A DNA stretch of 37,723 nucleotides from an uncultured Eubacteriales bacterium (GCA_910583765.1 CAJTYS010000038.1:1-37723), one strand, 5' to 3'; positions 1-8,664 are shown, numbered from the stretch's first letter. Notes: generated by a model not told the origin, from the letters alone. Numbers and translations are program-made.

Positions 1-55
1 TTGCTTTTGGTCCTGGTAACGGTGTGTTGATTTTAGGTAATGCTTCTCTTAACAT
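1..55 (-). CDS. Class III aminotransferase, N-terminal fragment (cut by window edge)
   Basis: The start codon (complement of 53-55) is preceded by a GGAGG site at 65-69, and 18 residues are visible: MLREALPKINTPLPGPKA. The LPGPKA-type segment resembles the N terminus of PLP-dependent class III aminotransferases (4-aminobutyrate/acetylornithine type), but this rests on very few residues. The gene leaves the window to the left. It lies downstream of a sigma-54 activator and an amino-acid-dehydrogenase-like gene on the same strand, which fits a role in amino-acid catabolism; that role is inference. Confidence 0.5.
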   Translation of the reverse strand, partial: MLREALPKINTPLPGPKA

Positions 56-99
56 TTTTAAACTCCTCCATAATCACTCTACATATAAGTTACAAATTC

Positions 100-128
100 A
101 TTCTATCCTAATTTTACCTGAAATTCAA
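100..128 (-). promoter_or_regulatory. Predicted sigma-70 promoter of the aminotransferase gene
   Basis: On the minus strand there is a -35 TTGAAT (complement of 123-128), a 17-bp spacer and a -10 TAGAAT (complement of 100-105), about 45 bp before the start codon. It lies between the activator stop codon and the aminotransferase, so that gene can be transcribed on its own. Confidence 0.5.
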
Positions 129-183
129 GGCATATCGCAAATTTTGATGCTTTTTTCACAATGTCATTCGTCTCTGAATTTTC

Positions 184-1917
184 TCATTTTTCAATAGAAT
201 CTTTAAGATGGTACTGGGCCATTTTCCGTGATACAGTGGATTGATTGACTCCCAAGGCTTCTGCCGCCTTTACAGTGGTCCCGTATTCTTCGACTGCCAT
301 TTTGATCAATTCTTTTTCCAGCTCCTCTACAGCCGTGTCCAGCCTAGTGATTTTATTCACATTTACAGACGCGCTGCCGCCATTTTCTAAAAACATTTTC
401 GGTAGGTCGTTCGCTGTGATAGTGGGTTTTGGGGTCGTCAGCACCAAACGTTCGATGGTGTTTTCCAGCTGCCGGATGTTTCCTGGCCACGGGTAGCGTT
501 CCAAAGCAGAGATCGCGCTGTTGGAAATCTGCATTTCTTTGTTATAAGCAGCGCAGAAGCGCTTGAAGAAATACTTTGACAGCAATGGGATGTCTTCCTT
601 TCTGTTTCGCAGGGCCGGAATGCTGATGGGGATCACATTGAGCCGATAGTACAGGTCTTCCCGAAAATTCCCCAGCGCCACTTGCTCTTCCAAGTCCTTG
701 TTGGTGGCCGCCACCACGCGGATATCCAGCTCAATGGCAGTGGTCCCGCCTACGCGGATCAGCATTTTTTCCTGCAGCACATGCAGCAGCTTGACTTGCT
801 GTTCCAAAGGCAGCTCGCTGATTTCATCAAGGAAGAGCGTCCCTTTGTTGGCCGCTTCGATGAGCCCGATCTTGCCGCCTTTGCTGGCACCGGTGAAAGA
901 ACCCTCTTCATATCCAAATAGTTCTGATTCCACGATGGAATGGGAGATGGTCCCGCAGTTCACTTTGATAAAGGGCTGGTCTTTTCGGTCGCTGAGGCTG
1001 TAGAGGTATCTGGCGATGACTTCTTTTCCTGTTCCAGTTTCTCCATTGATCAAAACAGTGGCTTTGGTGGCGGCGACCATTTTGATCAGGGTTTTGATTT
1101 CAAACATGGCGTCATTGCAAGTTATGACTTTGTCTGTTTCTTCATCCTGCGGATTTTCGTAGGAAACGCCTTCTTCCTGCAGGGCAGCGATTTTTTTGCT
1201 AATGTTCATTTGGGTAGAATAGTCTCTGGTCACGGAAACCACCCGTTCGATCTCGCCGTTTTTCCCTAGCACCGGCGCGCCCATGGCCACTAGTTCCTGC
1301 CCTGTCTGCGTCGTCTGGATCACCACTTGAGGCTGCTTTGTTTCCAGCACTCTGACGGTTACCGATGGGGCAAAGATCTGTTCTTGCTCCATCTTGTAAA
1401 CATTTTTACCCACAAAATAATTAGGAGTCACGCCGCAGGTACGAGAAATTTTTTCTCCAGCAAACTCGATCATGCCTTTTCCATTTGTGACCATCAGTGT
1501 TTCGTCTCCATATTCGTTGAAAACGCCGATCAGTTCTTTGTTCAGCTCTAAAGTTTTCTGGGACAGGCTTTCAATCCTAGCCACATCTGTAAAATCCTCA
1601 ATAAAAAACCAAATGTAATTTCCCTCTACCGCGCCGCGCATTTTAATGGGTAGTCCGTTGGCCTGTGTATTGACGGATTCTGCTTCCATCAAGGCTTCGA
1701 TGGCACTGTCCTGCAGGATGTCACTGACTTTTTCAATCTTTACCTCTGGCTCCAGATCCAGCAGCATCCTGGCCTTGCTGTTCATGGTCAAAATTTTGAG
1801 GCTCTTTTTTTCACTTAGAATCAGTCCATCGCTGCAGTGGCGCATCAAAGGTTCATATAATCTGTGGTCGATGATCGCTTTTTCTACTGAACTTTTCAAT
1901 CCTGATTTACCATTCAT
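184..1917 (-). CDS. Sigma-54-dependent transcriptional activator (PAS - AAA+ - Fis-type HTH)
   Basis: This is a bacterial enhancer-binding protein that would remodel RNA polymerase-sigma-54 by ATP hydrolysis. In the 577-aa product, two PAS-like sensory regions fill roughly residues 15-250. They are followed by an AAA+ domain with Walker A GETGTGKE (about 289), the sigma-54 contact loop written GSFTGA instead of GAFTGA (about 338) and Walker B LFLDE (about 357), and by a C-terminal Fis-type helix-turn-helix (KAAEALGVNQSTVSRK). The frame is open to 2010, but that upstream TTG overlaps a perfect -35 box. The ATG at 1917 has GGAG nine bases upstream; ATG 1932 is the alternative. It sits downstream of a saccharopine-dehydrogenase-like gene with a sigma-54 promoter, its most likely target. 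The inducer sensed by the PAS domains is unknown. Confidence 0.93.
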   Translation of the reverse strand: MNGKSGLKSSVEKAIIDHRLYEPLMRHCSDGLILSEKKSLKILTMNSKARMLLDLEPEVKIEKVSDILQDSAIEALMEAESVNTQANGLPIKMRGAVEGNYIWFFIEDFTDVARIESLSQKTLELNKELIGVFNEYGDETLMVTNGKGMIEFAGEKISRTCGVTPNYFVGKNVYKMEQEQIFAPSVTVRVLETKQPQVVIQTTQTGQELVAMGAPVLGKNGEIERVVSVTRDYSTQMNISKKIAALQEEGVSYENPQDEETDKVITCNDAMFEIKTLIKMVAATKATVLINGETGTGKEVIARYLYSLSDRKDQPFIKVNCGTISHSIVESELFGYEEGSFTGASKGGKIGLIEAANKGTLFLDEISELPLEQQVKLLHVLQEKMLIRVGGTTAIELDIRVVAATNKDLEEQVALGNFREDLYYRLNVIPISIPALRNRKEDIPLLSKYFFKRFCAAYNKEMQISNSAISALERYPWPGNIRQLENTIERLVLTTPKPTITANDLPKMFLENGGSASVNVNKITRLDTAVEELEKELIKMAVEEYGTTVKAAEALGVNQSTVSRKMAQYHLKDSIEK

Positions 1918-1981
1918 TGTTTTGTTCTCCATCCTGTTTAAGTAAGTATTTCCTCTCAAGGTTATTCTGCCCACATTTTCT

Positions 1982-2010
1982 ACATTAATATCCCTGACCG
2001 CTGCTGTCAA
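1982..2010 (-). promoter_or_regulatory. Predicted sigma-70 promoter of the sigma-54 activator
   Basis: There is a perfect TTGACA (complement of 2005-2010), a 17-bp spacer and TAATGT (complement of 1982-1987), just after a terminator-like hairpin. It gives the activator its own promoter and argues against any translation start upstream of about 1975. Confidence 0.55.
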
Positions 2011-2028
2011 TCTGCTGTGCGCGCAATA

Positions 2029-2071
2029 GCAAAAGACACTCGAAAGCGTCTGCTCTCAAGTGTGCTTTTGC
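2029..2071 (-). terminator. Hairpin between oxidoreductase and activator genes
   Basis: Arms 2029-2043 and 2056-2071 pair over about 15 bp with one bulge (GCAAAAGACACTCGA against TCAAGTGTGCTTTTGC). The T-rich arm is inside the stem rather than after it, so it may be an imperfect terminator or a processing structure. It separates the oxidoreductase transcript from the activator promoter. Confidence 0.5.
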
Positions 2072-2091
2072 CAAAAGTTCAAATGTCATCA

Positions 2092-3258
2092 TCAAAGTTC
2101 TTCTGTGACTTTCGCGAATACATGGACATCTCTCTTTTCCAATTCCCTGAAATAAATGTCTGTGTCCAGAACCTGTTCTCCGGTAAAGAAGCCTTTTTCT
2201 TTCACCTGGCCTCTTGCCAGCATTTTTGCGGTGATCGCGCCTGGGAACCCTACTGAAAAATGGCCGTTGGACAGTCCCCATGGATGGTGATGCAGGTCTG
2301 TTTCCACTTCATATGTGCATTTCTTGCCGCCCTTGGTTCCGGTTACGATGACCCTCAGCAGCTTCATATCGTCAGGTGTTCCTGTCTTTGTGCCTGGTTT
2401 TGTTTCAAATACTTCTAGGAGGAAGTCCCTCGGTGCGATTTCAACGCCCTTGACATTGATCTTTTCCTCGCTGCCCAGTCCGTTTTCGATAAGGAAGCGC
2501 AGCCGTTCTTCAAACAAAGTTGGCAGGGCCAGTTTGAAGGCTACATTTTTGATGCCCTTGTCTTTATAAGCGATTGGCATGGTGGCCACTTCGGAATGGA
2601 TCATGTTGTACAGGTTCAGCCTTCCATATGGTTCTGGAAAGTCTACAGTCATCTTGCCTGAAAACGGCGGCAGTTCCACTTGTTCTCCGTCTTTAAATTC
2701 AAAGTTGTTCATCGTGAATTCTTCGATAATGGTGTTCAGCGCGTAAGGCGGCACGAATCCATAGCCGCTGGCGCTCCTGTTGATGATCGCGTCTAGGATC
2801 AAGATGTCCTCCACTGTGTCCAGTCTGTCAGTCGCGTATTTTGTCAGCACGTTTACGATGCCTGGCGCGCTTCCAGAACCCACGATGCCTGTGATCCCTG
2901 CTTTACGAAAATCTGCATCCCGCTCCATCTGTTCCACTGCCCAATGGAACAAGCCCCCAAAGTCCGTGTAGTTTGTTTTGGATTCTATGCAGGCGTTCAT
3001 CACGTCCATGTTGAACACATGGGATGAACCATTGATGACTACATCGTAATCTGCGAGTGCTGCCGCAAGTGCTGGAGTATCCTGCAAATCTATTGCTTTT
3101 GTCTCGATCTTTGGTGAGTTTACCAGTTCTTTTCTTACCTTCAGTGCTTGTTCGTTGATATCGATCAATAGGATTTTTTCCACGTCGTTTGTTTCTACAA
3201 AATCATAAATCGCAGATAAGCTCTGCCTTCCTGCTCCGCCAGTTATAGCCGCTTTCAT
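2092..3258 (-). CDS. Saccharopine dehydrogenase-like NAD(P)-binding oxidoreductase
   Basis: The 388-aa protein begins with a Rossmann nucleotide-binding segment (ITGGAGRQS) and has the two-part layout of the saccharopine dehydrogenase/carboxynorspermidine-dehydrogenase superfamily. Residues about 1-125 form the Rossmann domain (LLIDINEQALK, DYDVVINGSSH). The rest is the catalytic/dimerisation domain (VGSGSAPGIVNVLTKYA, HHHPWGLSNGHFSVGFPGA). Members catalyse NAD(P)-dependent oxidation or reductive condensation of amino acids; the exact substrate cannot be read here. The start is supported by AAGGAGGT upstream. A canonical -24/-12 promoter lies 66 bp before the ATG and a sigma-54 activator gene is immediately downstream, so nitrogen- or substrate-induced expression is likely. 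The neighbouring aminotransferase suggests a shared amino-acid breakdown route. Confidence 0.85.
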   Translation of the reverse strand: MKAAITGGAGRQSLSAIYDFVETNDVEKILLIDINEQALKVRKELVNSPKIETKAIDLQDTPALAAALADYDVVINGSSHVFNMDVMNACIESKTNYTDFGGLFHWAVEQMERDADFRKAGITGIVGSGSAPGIVNVLTKYATDRLDTVEDILILDAIINRSASGYGFVPPYALNTIIEEFTMNNFEFKDGEQVELPPFSGKMTVDFPEPYGRLNLYNMIHSEVATMPIAYKDKGIKNVAFKLALPTLFEERLRFLIENGLGSEEKINVKGVEIAPRDFLLEVFETKPGTKTGTPDDMKLLRVIVTGTKGGKKCTYEVETDLHHHPWGLSNGHFSVGFPGAITAKMLARGQVKEKGFFTGEQVLDTDIYFRELEKRDVHVFAKVTEEL

Positions 3259-3324
3259 TTTTCTTTACCTCCTTAGGCTCAACTACTTGTTCATTTTGAT
3301 GTTCCGGAAATCATTTATATAGGA

Positions 3325-3341
3325 AGCAAGGGGCGTGCCAA
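3325..3341 (-). promoter_or_regulatory. Sigma-54 (-24/-12) promoter of the saccharopine dehydrogenase-like gene
   Basis: The minus strand reads TTGGCACGCCCCTTGCT, a perfect match to TGGCAC-N5-TTGCW. The end of the -12 element is 66 bp before the ATG. Confidence 0.9.
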
Positions 3342-3428
3342 AACGGAAGTTTTGATGGGAAATTGCTGGAGTGCCTTTGTTTTCAAGGGTTTTCGGGGTT
3401 TTACCTATTTTTTAGAGCCACGCGTTTC

Positions 3429-3471
3429 ATGCGTTGACGCATTTTTTTATGTTTTGGAGCATAGCGGATGC
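3429..3471. promoter_or_regulatory. Candidate enhancer (UAS) palindromes for the sigma-54 activator
   Basis: Two short inverted repeats lie about 90-130 bp upstream of the -24 element: ATGCGT-TG-ACGCAT at 3429-3442 and GCAT-N5-ATGC at 3459-3471. This distance is usual for enhancer-binding-protein sites. A related GCATA-N5-TATGC repeat is upstream of the second sigma-54 promoter. The functional role is inferred from position and symmetry only. Confidence 0.35.
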
Positions 3472-3526
3472 GCAGCCGTGCAGAGCTTTGTTTCTTGATG
3501 TTTTTGTGAAAATTGTATTGTATTTA

Positions 3527-3555
3527 TTTCCATTAATTGAACTATATGTTATGAT
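3527..3555 (+). promoter_or_regulatory. Predicted promoter of Rpn-like gene 1 (conserved leader)
   Basis: There is a -35 TTTCCA (3527-3532), a 17-bp spacer and a -10 TATGAT (3550-3555). The leader from about 3490 to the start codon is closely similar to the leader of the second Rpn-like gene (about 12750-12866), including the spacer sequence. This supports a conserved promoter carried with the gene. Confidence 0.55.
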
Positions 3556-3607
3556 GATTTTGTTCATGGAAATTTTTTCAATTTTATACAATAAGGAGGC
3601 CTGCATT

Positions 3608-4393
3608 ATGAGAACAATTCAAGATTTAAATTTATGTGATGATTTTTTGTTTCATGAAGTCATGAAAGACGAAGATTTGACAATTACCCTTTTGGAAAGA
3701 GTCCTAGGCTGGGAGGGAAAGATCAAGAAACTCGTTTATTTGGAAGGAGAGAAAACAATCAAGGAAAGCTATTCAGGGAAATCCGTGCGTTTAGACGTTT
3801 ACGTGGAGGACGAATCCCTTGTTGTCTACAATGTAGAGATTCAGCAAAAGCATAGTAAAACCATTGGCAAACGGAGCCGTAAATACCAATCCTCTATGGA
3901 TATGCGATTGTTGAAAAAAGGACAGGATTATGATAAACTGAACAAACAATACATTATCTTCATTTGCTGTTTTGATCCGTTTGGCAAAGGCTTGCATCGC
4001 TATACTTTTAGCAATCTATGTCATGAAGACCGCATCCTATCACTTGAAGACGAAACACAAAAAATCTTTTTGAACACGAGAGGCACTGCCGATGATGCGG
4101 ATCCTCAGCTGCGGGAATTTCTGGAGTTTATCGAAGATTCCACTAGGGAGCGAGCGGAAAAAACAGGAGATCCGTTTCTCTTGTCTCTGGCGGAGCGGAT
4201 CGAGCAAATCAAGGAAGATGAAGAGATTGGAGGGTGCTTTATGACTTTTGAGGAAAAATTGCAGGAAGTGCAAAAAGAAACATCAGAAGAAAAAGATTTT
4301 GAATACGCCAGGAAAATGAAAGCTAAAAACTATCCATTTGCGGACATCCAGGAGTTGACCGGATTAAGTGAAGAGGAAATTCAGAAGCTGTGA
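3608..4393 (+). CDS. Rpn-like PD-(D/E)XK nuclease family 'transposase' protein, copy 1
   Basis: The 261-aa protein belongs to the widespread PD-(D/E)XK nuclease group annotated as Rpn family recombination-promoting nucleases/putative transposases. The catalytic core is visible: D63 in VRLDVYVED and E77-x-Q79 in YNVEIQQ, followed by a helical C terminus ending in a short DIQELTGLSEEEIQ module. The frame is open to 3434, but the ATG at 3608 has AAGGAGG at the right distance and starts the conserved MRTIQDLNLCDDFLF motif. A second copy at 12867 is highly similar along its whole length. Related Rpn proteins are DNA endonucleases linked to recombination and phage defence; that function here is inference. 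It is followed at 115 bp by an AAA-ATPase-like/DUF1703 gene, probably co-transcribed. Confidence 0.85.
   Translation: MRTIQDLNLCDDFLFHEVMKDEDLTITLLERVLGWEGKIKKLVYLEGEKTIKESYSGKSVRLDVYVEDESLVVYNVEIQQKHSKTIGKRSRKYQSSMDMRLLKKGQDYDKLNKQYIIFICCFDPFGKGLHRYTFSNLCHEDRILSLEDETQKIFLNTRGTADDADPQLREFLEFIEDSTRERAEKTGDPFLLSLAERIEQIKEDEEIGGCFMTFEEKLQEVQKETSEEKDFEYARKMKAKNYPFADIQELTGLSEEEIQKL
4241..4393 (+). CDS. Possible internally initiated small protein of Rpn-like gene 1
   Basis: Inside the Rpn-like gene and in frame, GGAGGG (4229-4234) precedes ATG 4241 by six bases. It would encode the last 50 residues (MTFEEKLQEV...EEEIQKL) as a separate charged helical peptide. The second copy keeps the same arrangement at 13500. 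E. coli Rpn genes are known to make such small C-terminal proteins, which inhibit the full-length nuclease. That this happens here is inference. Confidence 0.4.
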   Translation: MTFEEKLQEVQKETSEEKDFEYARKMKAKNYPFADIQELTGLSEEEIQKL

Positions 4394-4508
4394 GCTTTCT
4401 TCAGAAAACAAATTTTGGAACAAAGTCGTCTTTACCATTTTTCTTATACGCAGCAAACTTTGTCTCCATTTTCTACATATTTTCGAGATAAAAACAGGGG
4501 GCCCGACT

Positions 4509-6092
4509 ATGGGAATGTTTTTAAATAACAGTGACGCATATGAAAACTACAAAGAAATCGCATATGACACCTATTTTATCGATAAATCAAAACTGATCGA
4601 GGAATTGCTGCCAGCAGTTGGCCGCAGCAACAAATATTTTTGCTTCACTCGGCCCCGCAGGTTTGGCAAAAGCGTCATGGCCAACATGGTAGCTGCGTAT
4701 TTTGGAAAAGCAAATGACAGTCACGATATTTTTGATCACCTGTACATTGCGGGTTCGCCCTATTATTTGGATCATCTCAACCAGCATGACGTGATCTATG
4801 TGGATTTCAGCCAGGTGCCGGAAAATTGCCAGAATTACGAACAATACATCAACAGGATCCTAAAGGGGCTGGCAAGAGATATTCGAGAAGCCTTCAGCAG
4901 CGTTTCCTTTGATGGAGTAGAAGGTGTTCGAGATATGTTAGCCAAAACAGGCCATAAGTTCATTTTCGTTTTGGACGAATGGGACGCTGTGTTTCACATG
5001 GATTTCATGACGCGGCAGGATCGGAACAGTTATCTGCTGCTCTTAAAAAATTTACTGAAAGATAAAGCATATGTGAAACTCGCTTATATGACTGGAGTTT
5101 TGCCTATCGCCAAATATTCCAGTGGTTCTGAACTGAACATGTTCATGGAATACAGTATGGTATCGAAAGAGCGCTTTAGTGAATATTTTGGCTTTACAGG
5201 TTCAGAAGTGGACCGCCTGTACGCGGTCTATCAAAAAAACGTAGCTACAGTAAAATTCACTAGGGAAGACTTGCGCATTTGGTATGATGGCTATTACAAT
5301 GCTGCTGGAGACCGGCTATATAATCCTCGTTCCATTGTCAATGCGTTGTTAAATAATGAATTGTCCAATTACTGGACTAGTTCAGGCCCGTATGATGAAG
5401 TGTTTTACTATATCAAGGATAATATCAATAACATGCGGGACGATATCACTTTGATGACTTCTGGAGAAAGGCTCCTCGCTCAGGTCACAGAATATTCGGC
5501 TACATCCCCAGAGTTAGAAACAAAGGACCAAGTATACTCTGCTATGGTGGTTTATGGTCTCTTAACTTATTTTGATGGAAAAGTTTTCATTCCCAATAAA
5601 GAACTGATGGATAAATTTGATGAACTCTTATTGCAGAAAGAGGCTATGGGTTATCTGCATCAACTGGCGAAACGCTCTAATGCCATGCTGGAGGCCACGC
5701 TGTCCGGCGATACGTCTACCATGGCAGAAATCATGGAATTCGCCCATAACACGGAAAGCCCAATCTTCCAATATAATAGCGAGGTGGAACTGGCGGCAGT
5801 CGTTAATTTAGTTTATCTTGCGGCCAGGAGCAAATACAGAGTCGTTCGTGAAGACAAGGCAGGAAAGGGCTTTGCTGATTTTGTCTTTTATCCTTATAAT
5901 GCCAGCCAGGACTGCGTCATTGTGGAACTGAAAATAGATGCGTCTCCAGATGAGACGATCAGACAGATCCGCAGAAAGGGCTATGGGCTGACTTTCACGC
6001 AGGCAGAAAAATATACAGGACGCATCCTGCTTGTGGGCATTGGCTATGATCGGAACACGAAGACCCATGCCTGCAAGGTGGAAGAGCTGTAA
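4509..6092 (+). CDS. AAA-ATPase-like / PD-(D/E)XK nuclease (DUF1703-type) protein
   Basis: The intact 527-aa protein has an N-terminal AAA-ATPase-like domain and a C-terminal PD-(D/E)XK nuclease domain. The P-loop is the family's RPRRFGKS (48-55) and Walker B is FIFVLDEWD (about 150-158). The C terminus carries the nuclease core: D in GFADFVFYP (about 456) and the ELK triad in IVELKID (about 473-475). The frame is open from 4368, overlapping the Rpn-like gene, but the ATG at 4509 starts the conserved YFIDKSKLI-type N terminus and has a purine-rich AGGGGG upstream. Such proteins are abundant in gut Clostridia and Bacteroidia; defence or mobile-element roles have been proposed but the function is not established. 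The Rpn-like gene upstream suggests a two-gene module. Confidence 0.85.
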   Translation: MGMFLNNSDAYENYKEIAYDTYFIDKSKLIEELLPAVGRSNKYFCFTRPRRFGKSVMANMVAAYFGKANDSHDIFDHLYIAGSPYYLDHLNQHDVIYVDFSQVPENCQNYEQYINRILKGLARDIREAFSSVSFDGVEGVRDMLAKTGHKFIFVLDEWDAVFHMDFMTRQDRNSYLLLLKNLLKDKAYVKLAYMTGVLPIAKYSSGSELNMFMEYSMVSKERFSEYFGFTGSEVDRLYAVYQKNVATVKFTREDLRIWYDGYYNAAGDRLYNPRSIVNALLNNELSNYWTSSGPYDEVFYYIKDNINNMRDDITLMTSGERLLAQVTEYSATSPELETKDQVYSAMVVYGLLTYFDGKVFIPNKELMDKFDELLLQKEAMGYLHQLAKRSNAMLEATLSGDTSTMAEIMEFAHNTESPIFQYNSEVELAAVVNLVYLAARSKYRVVREDKAGKGFADFVFYPYNASQDCVIVELKIDASPDETIRQIRRKGYGLTFTQAEKYTGRILLVGIGYDRNTKTHACKVEEL

Positions 6093-6118
6093 ATGTATTT
6101 CGCATGATGGAGTTCACA

Positions 6119-6148
6119 TCTGCGCTGCTCTTGAGCGCAGCGCTTTTC
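6119..6148 (+). terminator. Terminator after the AAA-ATPase/nuclease gene
   Basis: A GC-rich hairpin (GCGCTGC..TC-TT-GA..GCGCAGCGC) is followed by CTTTTCTC, 27 bp after the stop codon at 6092. It overlaps the boundary with the convergent Schlafen/AlbA_2 pseudogene. Confidence 0.6.
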
Positions 6149-7464
6149 TCAAAGAACCCTCCAGTAACCCTTTCTTGCAGATCCAACTCTAAGGATCAAG
6201 CCGTTCTCTTTCAGCAGCTTTATTTTTTGCGAAACAGTCTTTCGGCTGACCTTTAATTGATCGGCAATATCCGTATAGGTGGCGTTCGGGGATTCCGCTA
6301 AAATCTCCAGAATTTTCCTCTCGCTTTCCGCTAAAGTTTCAGTCACCTTTTCAGTCACCCTAGTATTTTGAAGGGCCTTGAACTTTACCATAAGATCTTC
6401 ACCATGTACCATGTATTCCGGCTCGTCAACACCTAACGTTCTACATGCATCACATATTTTTTGAATCCCGCGTCCCCAACTTTCAATGTATCCCGCACGA
6501 TAAAAAACTCTGGCAATATCCGGATTATATGGTTTTGATGAATGAGAGCCTAAAAGCGTATCCGCGGTCCATCCAAATGGGAGCATCCCACAATTGCTAA
6601 TGTACATCGCATCCTCTTCTATGCGAATCTGAAGGGCACATGATCTGCCCAATTACAATGGATGAGAGCGTTAAATACGGCTTCTCTGATAGCATCACGC
6701 GCAAAAGGATAAGTTTCCACTCTAGTTTCCTTGTAATACGAAACTGCTGCCTTTAGATATTTTAGATAAATCAAATCAATGACCCTATCTGCCATGATCA
6801 ACAGAGAGCCATGTATTTCATCCTGATATAACAACTCACTCCCTTCAAACTTCCCAATTTTCACATAGCATCCGCTGATAATTTTTTCTGGCATTCTATA
6901 AAAACATAACGCACCAGCGCGCTTAAGCCTTCCCTCCACCAATAAGTCTAGCTTTTCCAAAAGTTCCTCATTAGAAATTTCCAGATCCTGCTTTTCCATG
7001 CGGCCGCTGCGCAACGCCTCTCTACGGAAAATATCAAAACTTTCCTGATCTAAATTCGCTGTGGAAAGATTGGGAACCACTGCTGCGTCCCATTTCATTT
7101 TTGTTTTTTTCATTAGAAAATTTGTTAGCGCGTTCCCTCTTAATTGCTGCTTTGTGCTTCCACTTCGATAGTGATATTCTCCATTATAGTTTACAGGAAA
7201 AGCCCATGGCTCCACGATAATTTCAATATATTCCAATCCATCTGTTTCCAACAAATTCACATCTGCTACAATACCAAGTTTGTTCTGAATCTTATTTGGG
7301 ATATCCTCCAGTAATTTTTTACTGTTTTCTATACCAATAATCGTGCCATCGTCTTTTGTTCCAATATAAATATGTCCGCCTTGCGCATTAGCAAAACCAC
7401 AGATCCATTTTAAATATTCATCTCTCCAGGATTCCTTCCATTCCACATTCTGATTTTCTACCAT
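6149..7464 (-). pseudogene. Schlafen/AlbA_2-domain ATP-binding protein, frameshifted
   Basis: Two adjacent minus-strand frames together make one member of the AlbA_2 (Schlafen-like) family with a C-terminal winged helix. The N-terminal part (start ATG 7464, EWKESW...GFANAQGGHIYIGTKDDG) is the AlbA_2 domain. The middle (AIREAVFNALIHCNWADH) is the family's ATP-binding-like region. The C-terminal part (MYISNCGMLPFGW..., NATYTDIADQLKVSRKTVSQKI) ends in a winged helix-turn-helix. The break is at about 6632-6638: after HVP the frame must shift by one base (apparent loss of one base in the CCCTT run) to continue as LQIRIEED. Such proteins are usually regulators or defence-associated; the role here is unknown. 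The shift could be real decay or a sequencing error, since both halves are otherwise clean. Confidence 0.85.
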
Positions 7465-7581
7465 AACGCACTCTTTCCTCTCAATCTTTAGCATTCCCCT
7501 TTGATATTCCAACCTCTGCTCTAAATTTTACCAAAGAATCTTTCATTTTACAACTCTTTCCATAAGGTTCCCAATTATATT

Positions 7582-7626
7582 AAAAACAAAACGCACGGGC
7601 TTTGCATTTATTCTCTGCCCATGCGC
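7582..7626 (-). terminator. Rho-independent terminator of the TRAP/dehydrogenase/lyase operon
   Basis: On the minus strand GCGCATGGGC (complement of 7617-7626) pairs with GCCCGTGCGT (complement of 7591-7600), followed by TTTGTTTTTA. It lies 77 bp after the DapA-family stop codon. Confidence 0.8.
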
Positions 7627-7702
7627 TCTGCCTGATATCCCTTTTCTGATATCATTTACTCACAAATAAGTGATGTTGTATCTAAATCAAATGCTGATTT
7701 CG

Positions 7703-8623
7703 CTAAAACCCAATCTTTTTCACGATTTCTTCAACCATCTTGGAGTCCTTTTCGTCAAGCTGGAAAAGCGGTCTTCTGACTTTTGCGCTCAGACCTAACC
7801 GCAGATTGAGTCCCAGCTTGTACATCTGCAGCCAATCGGCTCTTCCACTCTTGCCATAAAAGTCTTTATTGATGGTCACGTTCAGGAATGGCAACACTTC
7901 TTTCCAAAGCTGAAATCCCTCTTCATAGTCTTTTTTCTCTACCACCGTGTCCCAGATCTTTCTGCACTTTTCAGGGAACACATTGCCGATCCCCGCGGTC
8001 CAGCCATCTGCGCCCACGATCAGCGACTGATATGCGCCATAGTCATCGCCAAAGAACACTTTTGTTCCCTCTTTGCAGTTCATCTTCAGGTCCTGTGTGC
8101 GGACAGGGTTTCCAGTGGTATCCTTGATCATGTTCACGACTCCCTCTTTTGTCAGCTGGGAAATCTGGCTGACCTCCAGACCCAGCTTCGCCAAGCCCGG
8201 GTTATTGTAAAGAAGGTATGGAATCTTTACGGAAGCGGCGATATCTTTGTGGAATTGCATCAGTTCATCCACAGTGACCCGCATATAATAAGGTCCGCCA
8301 GCAAAGACCGCGTCCGCGCCCACTGCTTCTGCGAATTGTGCGTATTCTACGGAGATCCTTGTGGCTGGAGAGCTCACCCCGATATACACGGGAACTTTTC
8401 CGTCCACGTATTCGACCATGAATTTGACTAGCTCCTTGTACTCTTCTGCTCCAAATGTGGCGTTTTCCTGGGTCGTTCCCATTGCGAACAGCGCGTCAAC
8501 ATTATTTGCGAGCAGAAAATCCAAGTATTCCTGCATGCCGCCGTAATCCACTGTTTCATTGTCATTGAAAATCGTGATAGTCGGAACGACTACACCTCTG
8601 CCTTCTTTGTTACATCTTCCCAT
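7703..8623 (-). CDS. Dihydrodipicolinate synthase/N-acetylneuraminate lyase (DapA) family protein
   Basis: The 306-aa TIM-barrel class I aldolase has the family length. It carries the Schiff-base lysine in VVNMIKDTTGN, the proton-relay tyrosine in PYLLYNNPG, and the substrate carboxylate loop MGTTQENATF, where DapA has GTTGE. It would cleave or condense a 2-oxo acid such as pyruvate. The degenerate GTT loop and the company of a TRAP transporter and a D-2-hydroxyacid dehydrogenase favour a catabolic aldolase over lysine synthesis; the substrate is not determined. It is the last gene of a five-gene operon under a sigma-54 promoter and is followed by a terminator. A purine-rich AGGAAGAGG supports the start. 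Confidence 0.88.
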   Translation of the reverse strand: MGRCNKEGRGVVVPTITIFNDNETVDYGGMQEYLDFLLANNVDALFAMGTTQENATFGAEEYKELVKFMVEYVDGKVPVYIGVSSPATRISVEYAQFAEAVGADAVFAGGPYYMRVTVDELMQFHKDIAASVKIPYLLYNNPGLAKLGLEVSQISQLTKEGVVNMIKDTTGNPVRTQDLKMNCKEGTKVFFGDDYGAYQSLIVGADGWTAGIGNVFPEKCRKIWDTVVEKKDYEEGFQLWKEVLPFLNVTINKDFYGKSGRADWLQMYKLGLNLRLGLSAKVRRPLFQLDEKDSKMVEEIVKKIGF

Positions 8624-8664
8624 TTTCCTCTTCCTTTCTCATTCATCTGAATTTTAAAATATTG

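Noticed and set aside
136..154. Possible sigma-54 promoter for the aminotransferase (minus strand AAAGCAT...TTTGCG)
   Set aside because: The -24 GG is missing and the match is weak, while a well-spaced sigma-70 promoter lies closer at 100-128.
3434..3607. 58-residue N-terminal extension of Rpn-like copy 1
   Set aside because: It covers the promoter and leader conserved with copy 2 and is hydrophobic low-quality coding sequence. ATG 3608 has the ribosome site.
7633..7654. TGATATC...GATATCA palindrome as a second terminator
   Set aside because: The stem is short and AT-rich without a T-run. The GC-rich hairpin at 7582-7626 explains termination better.
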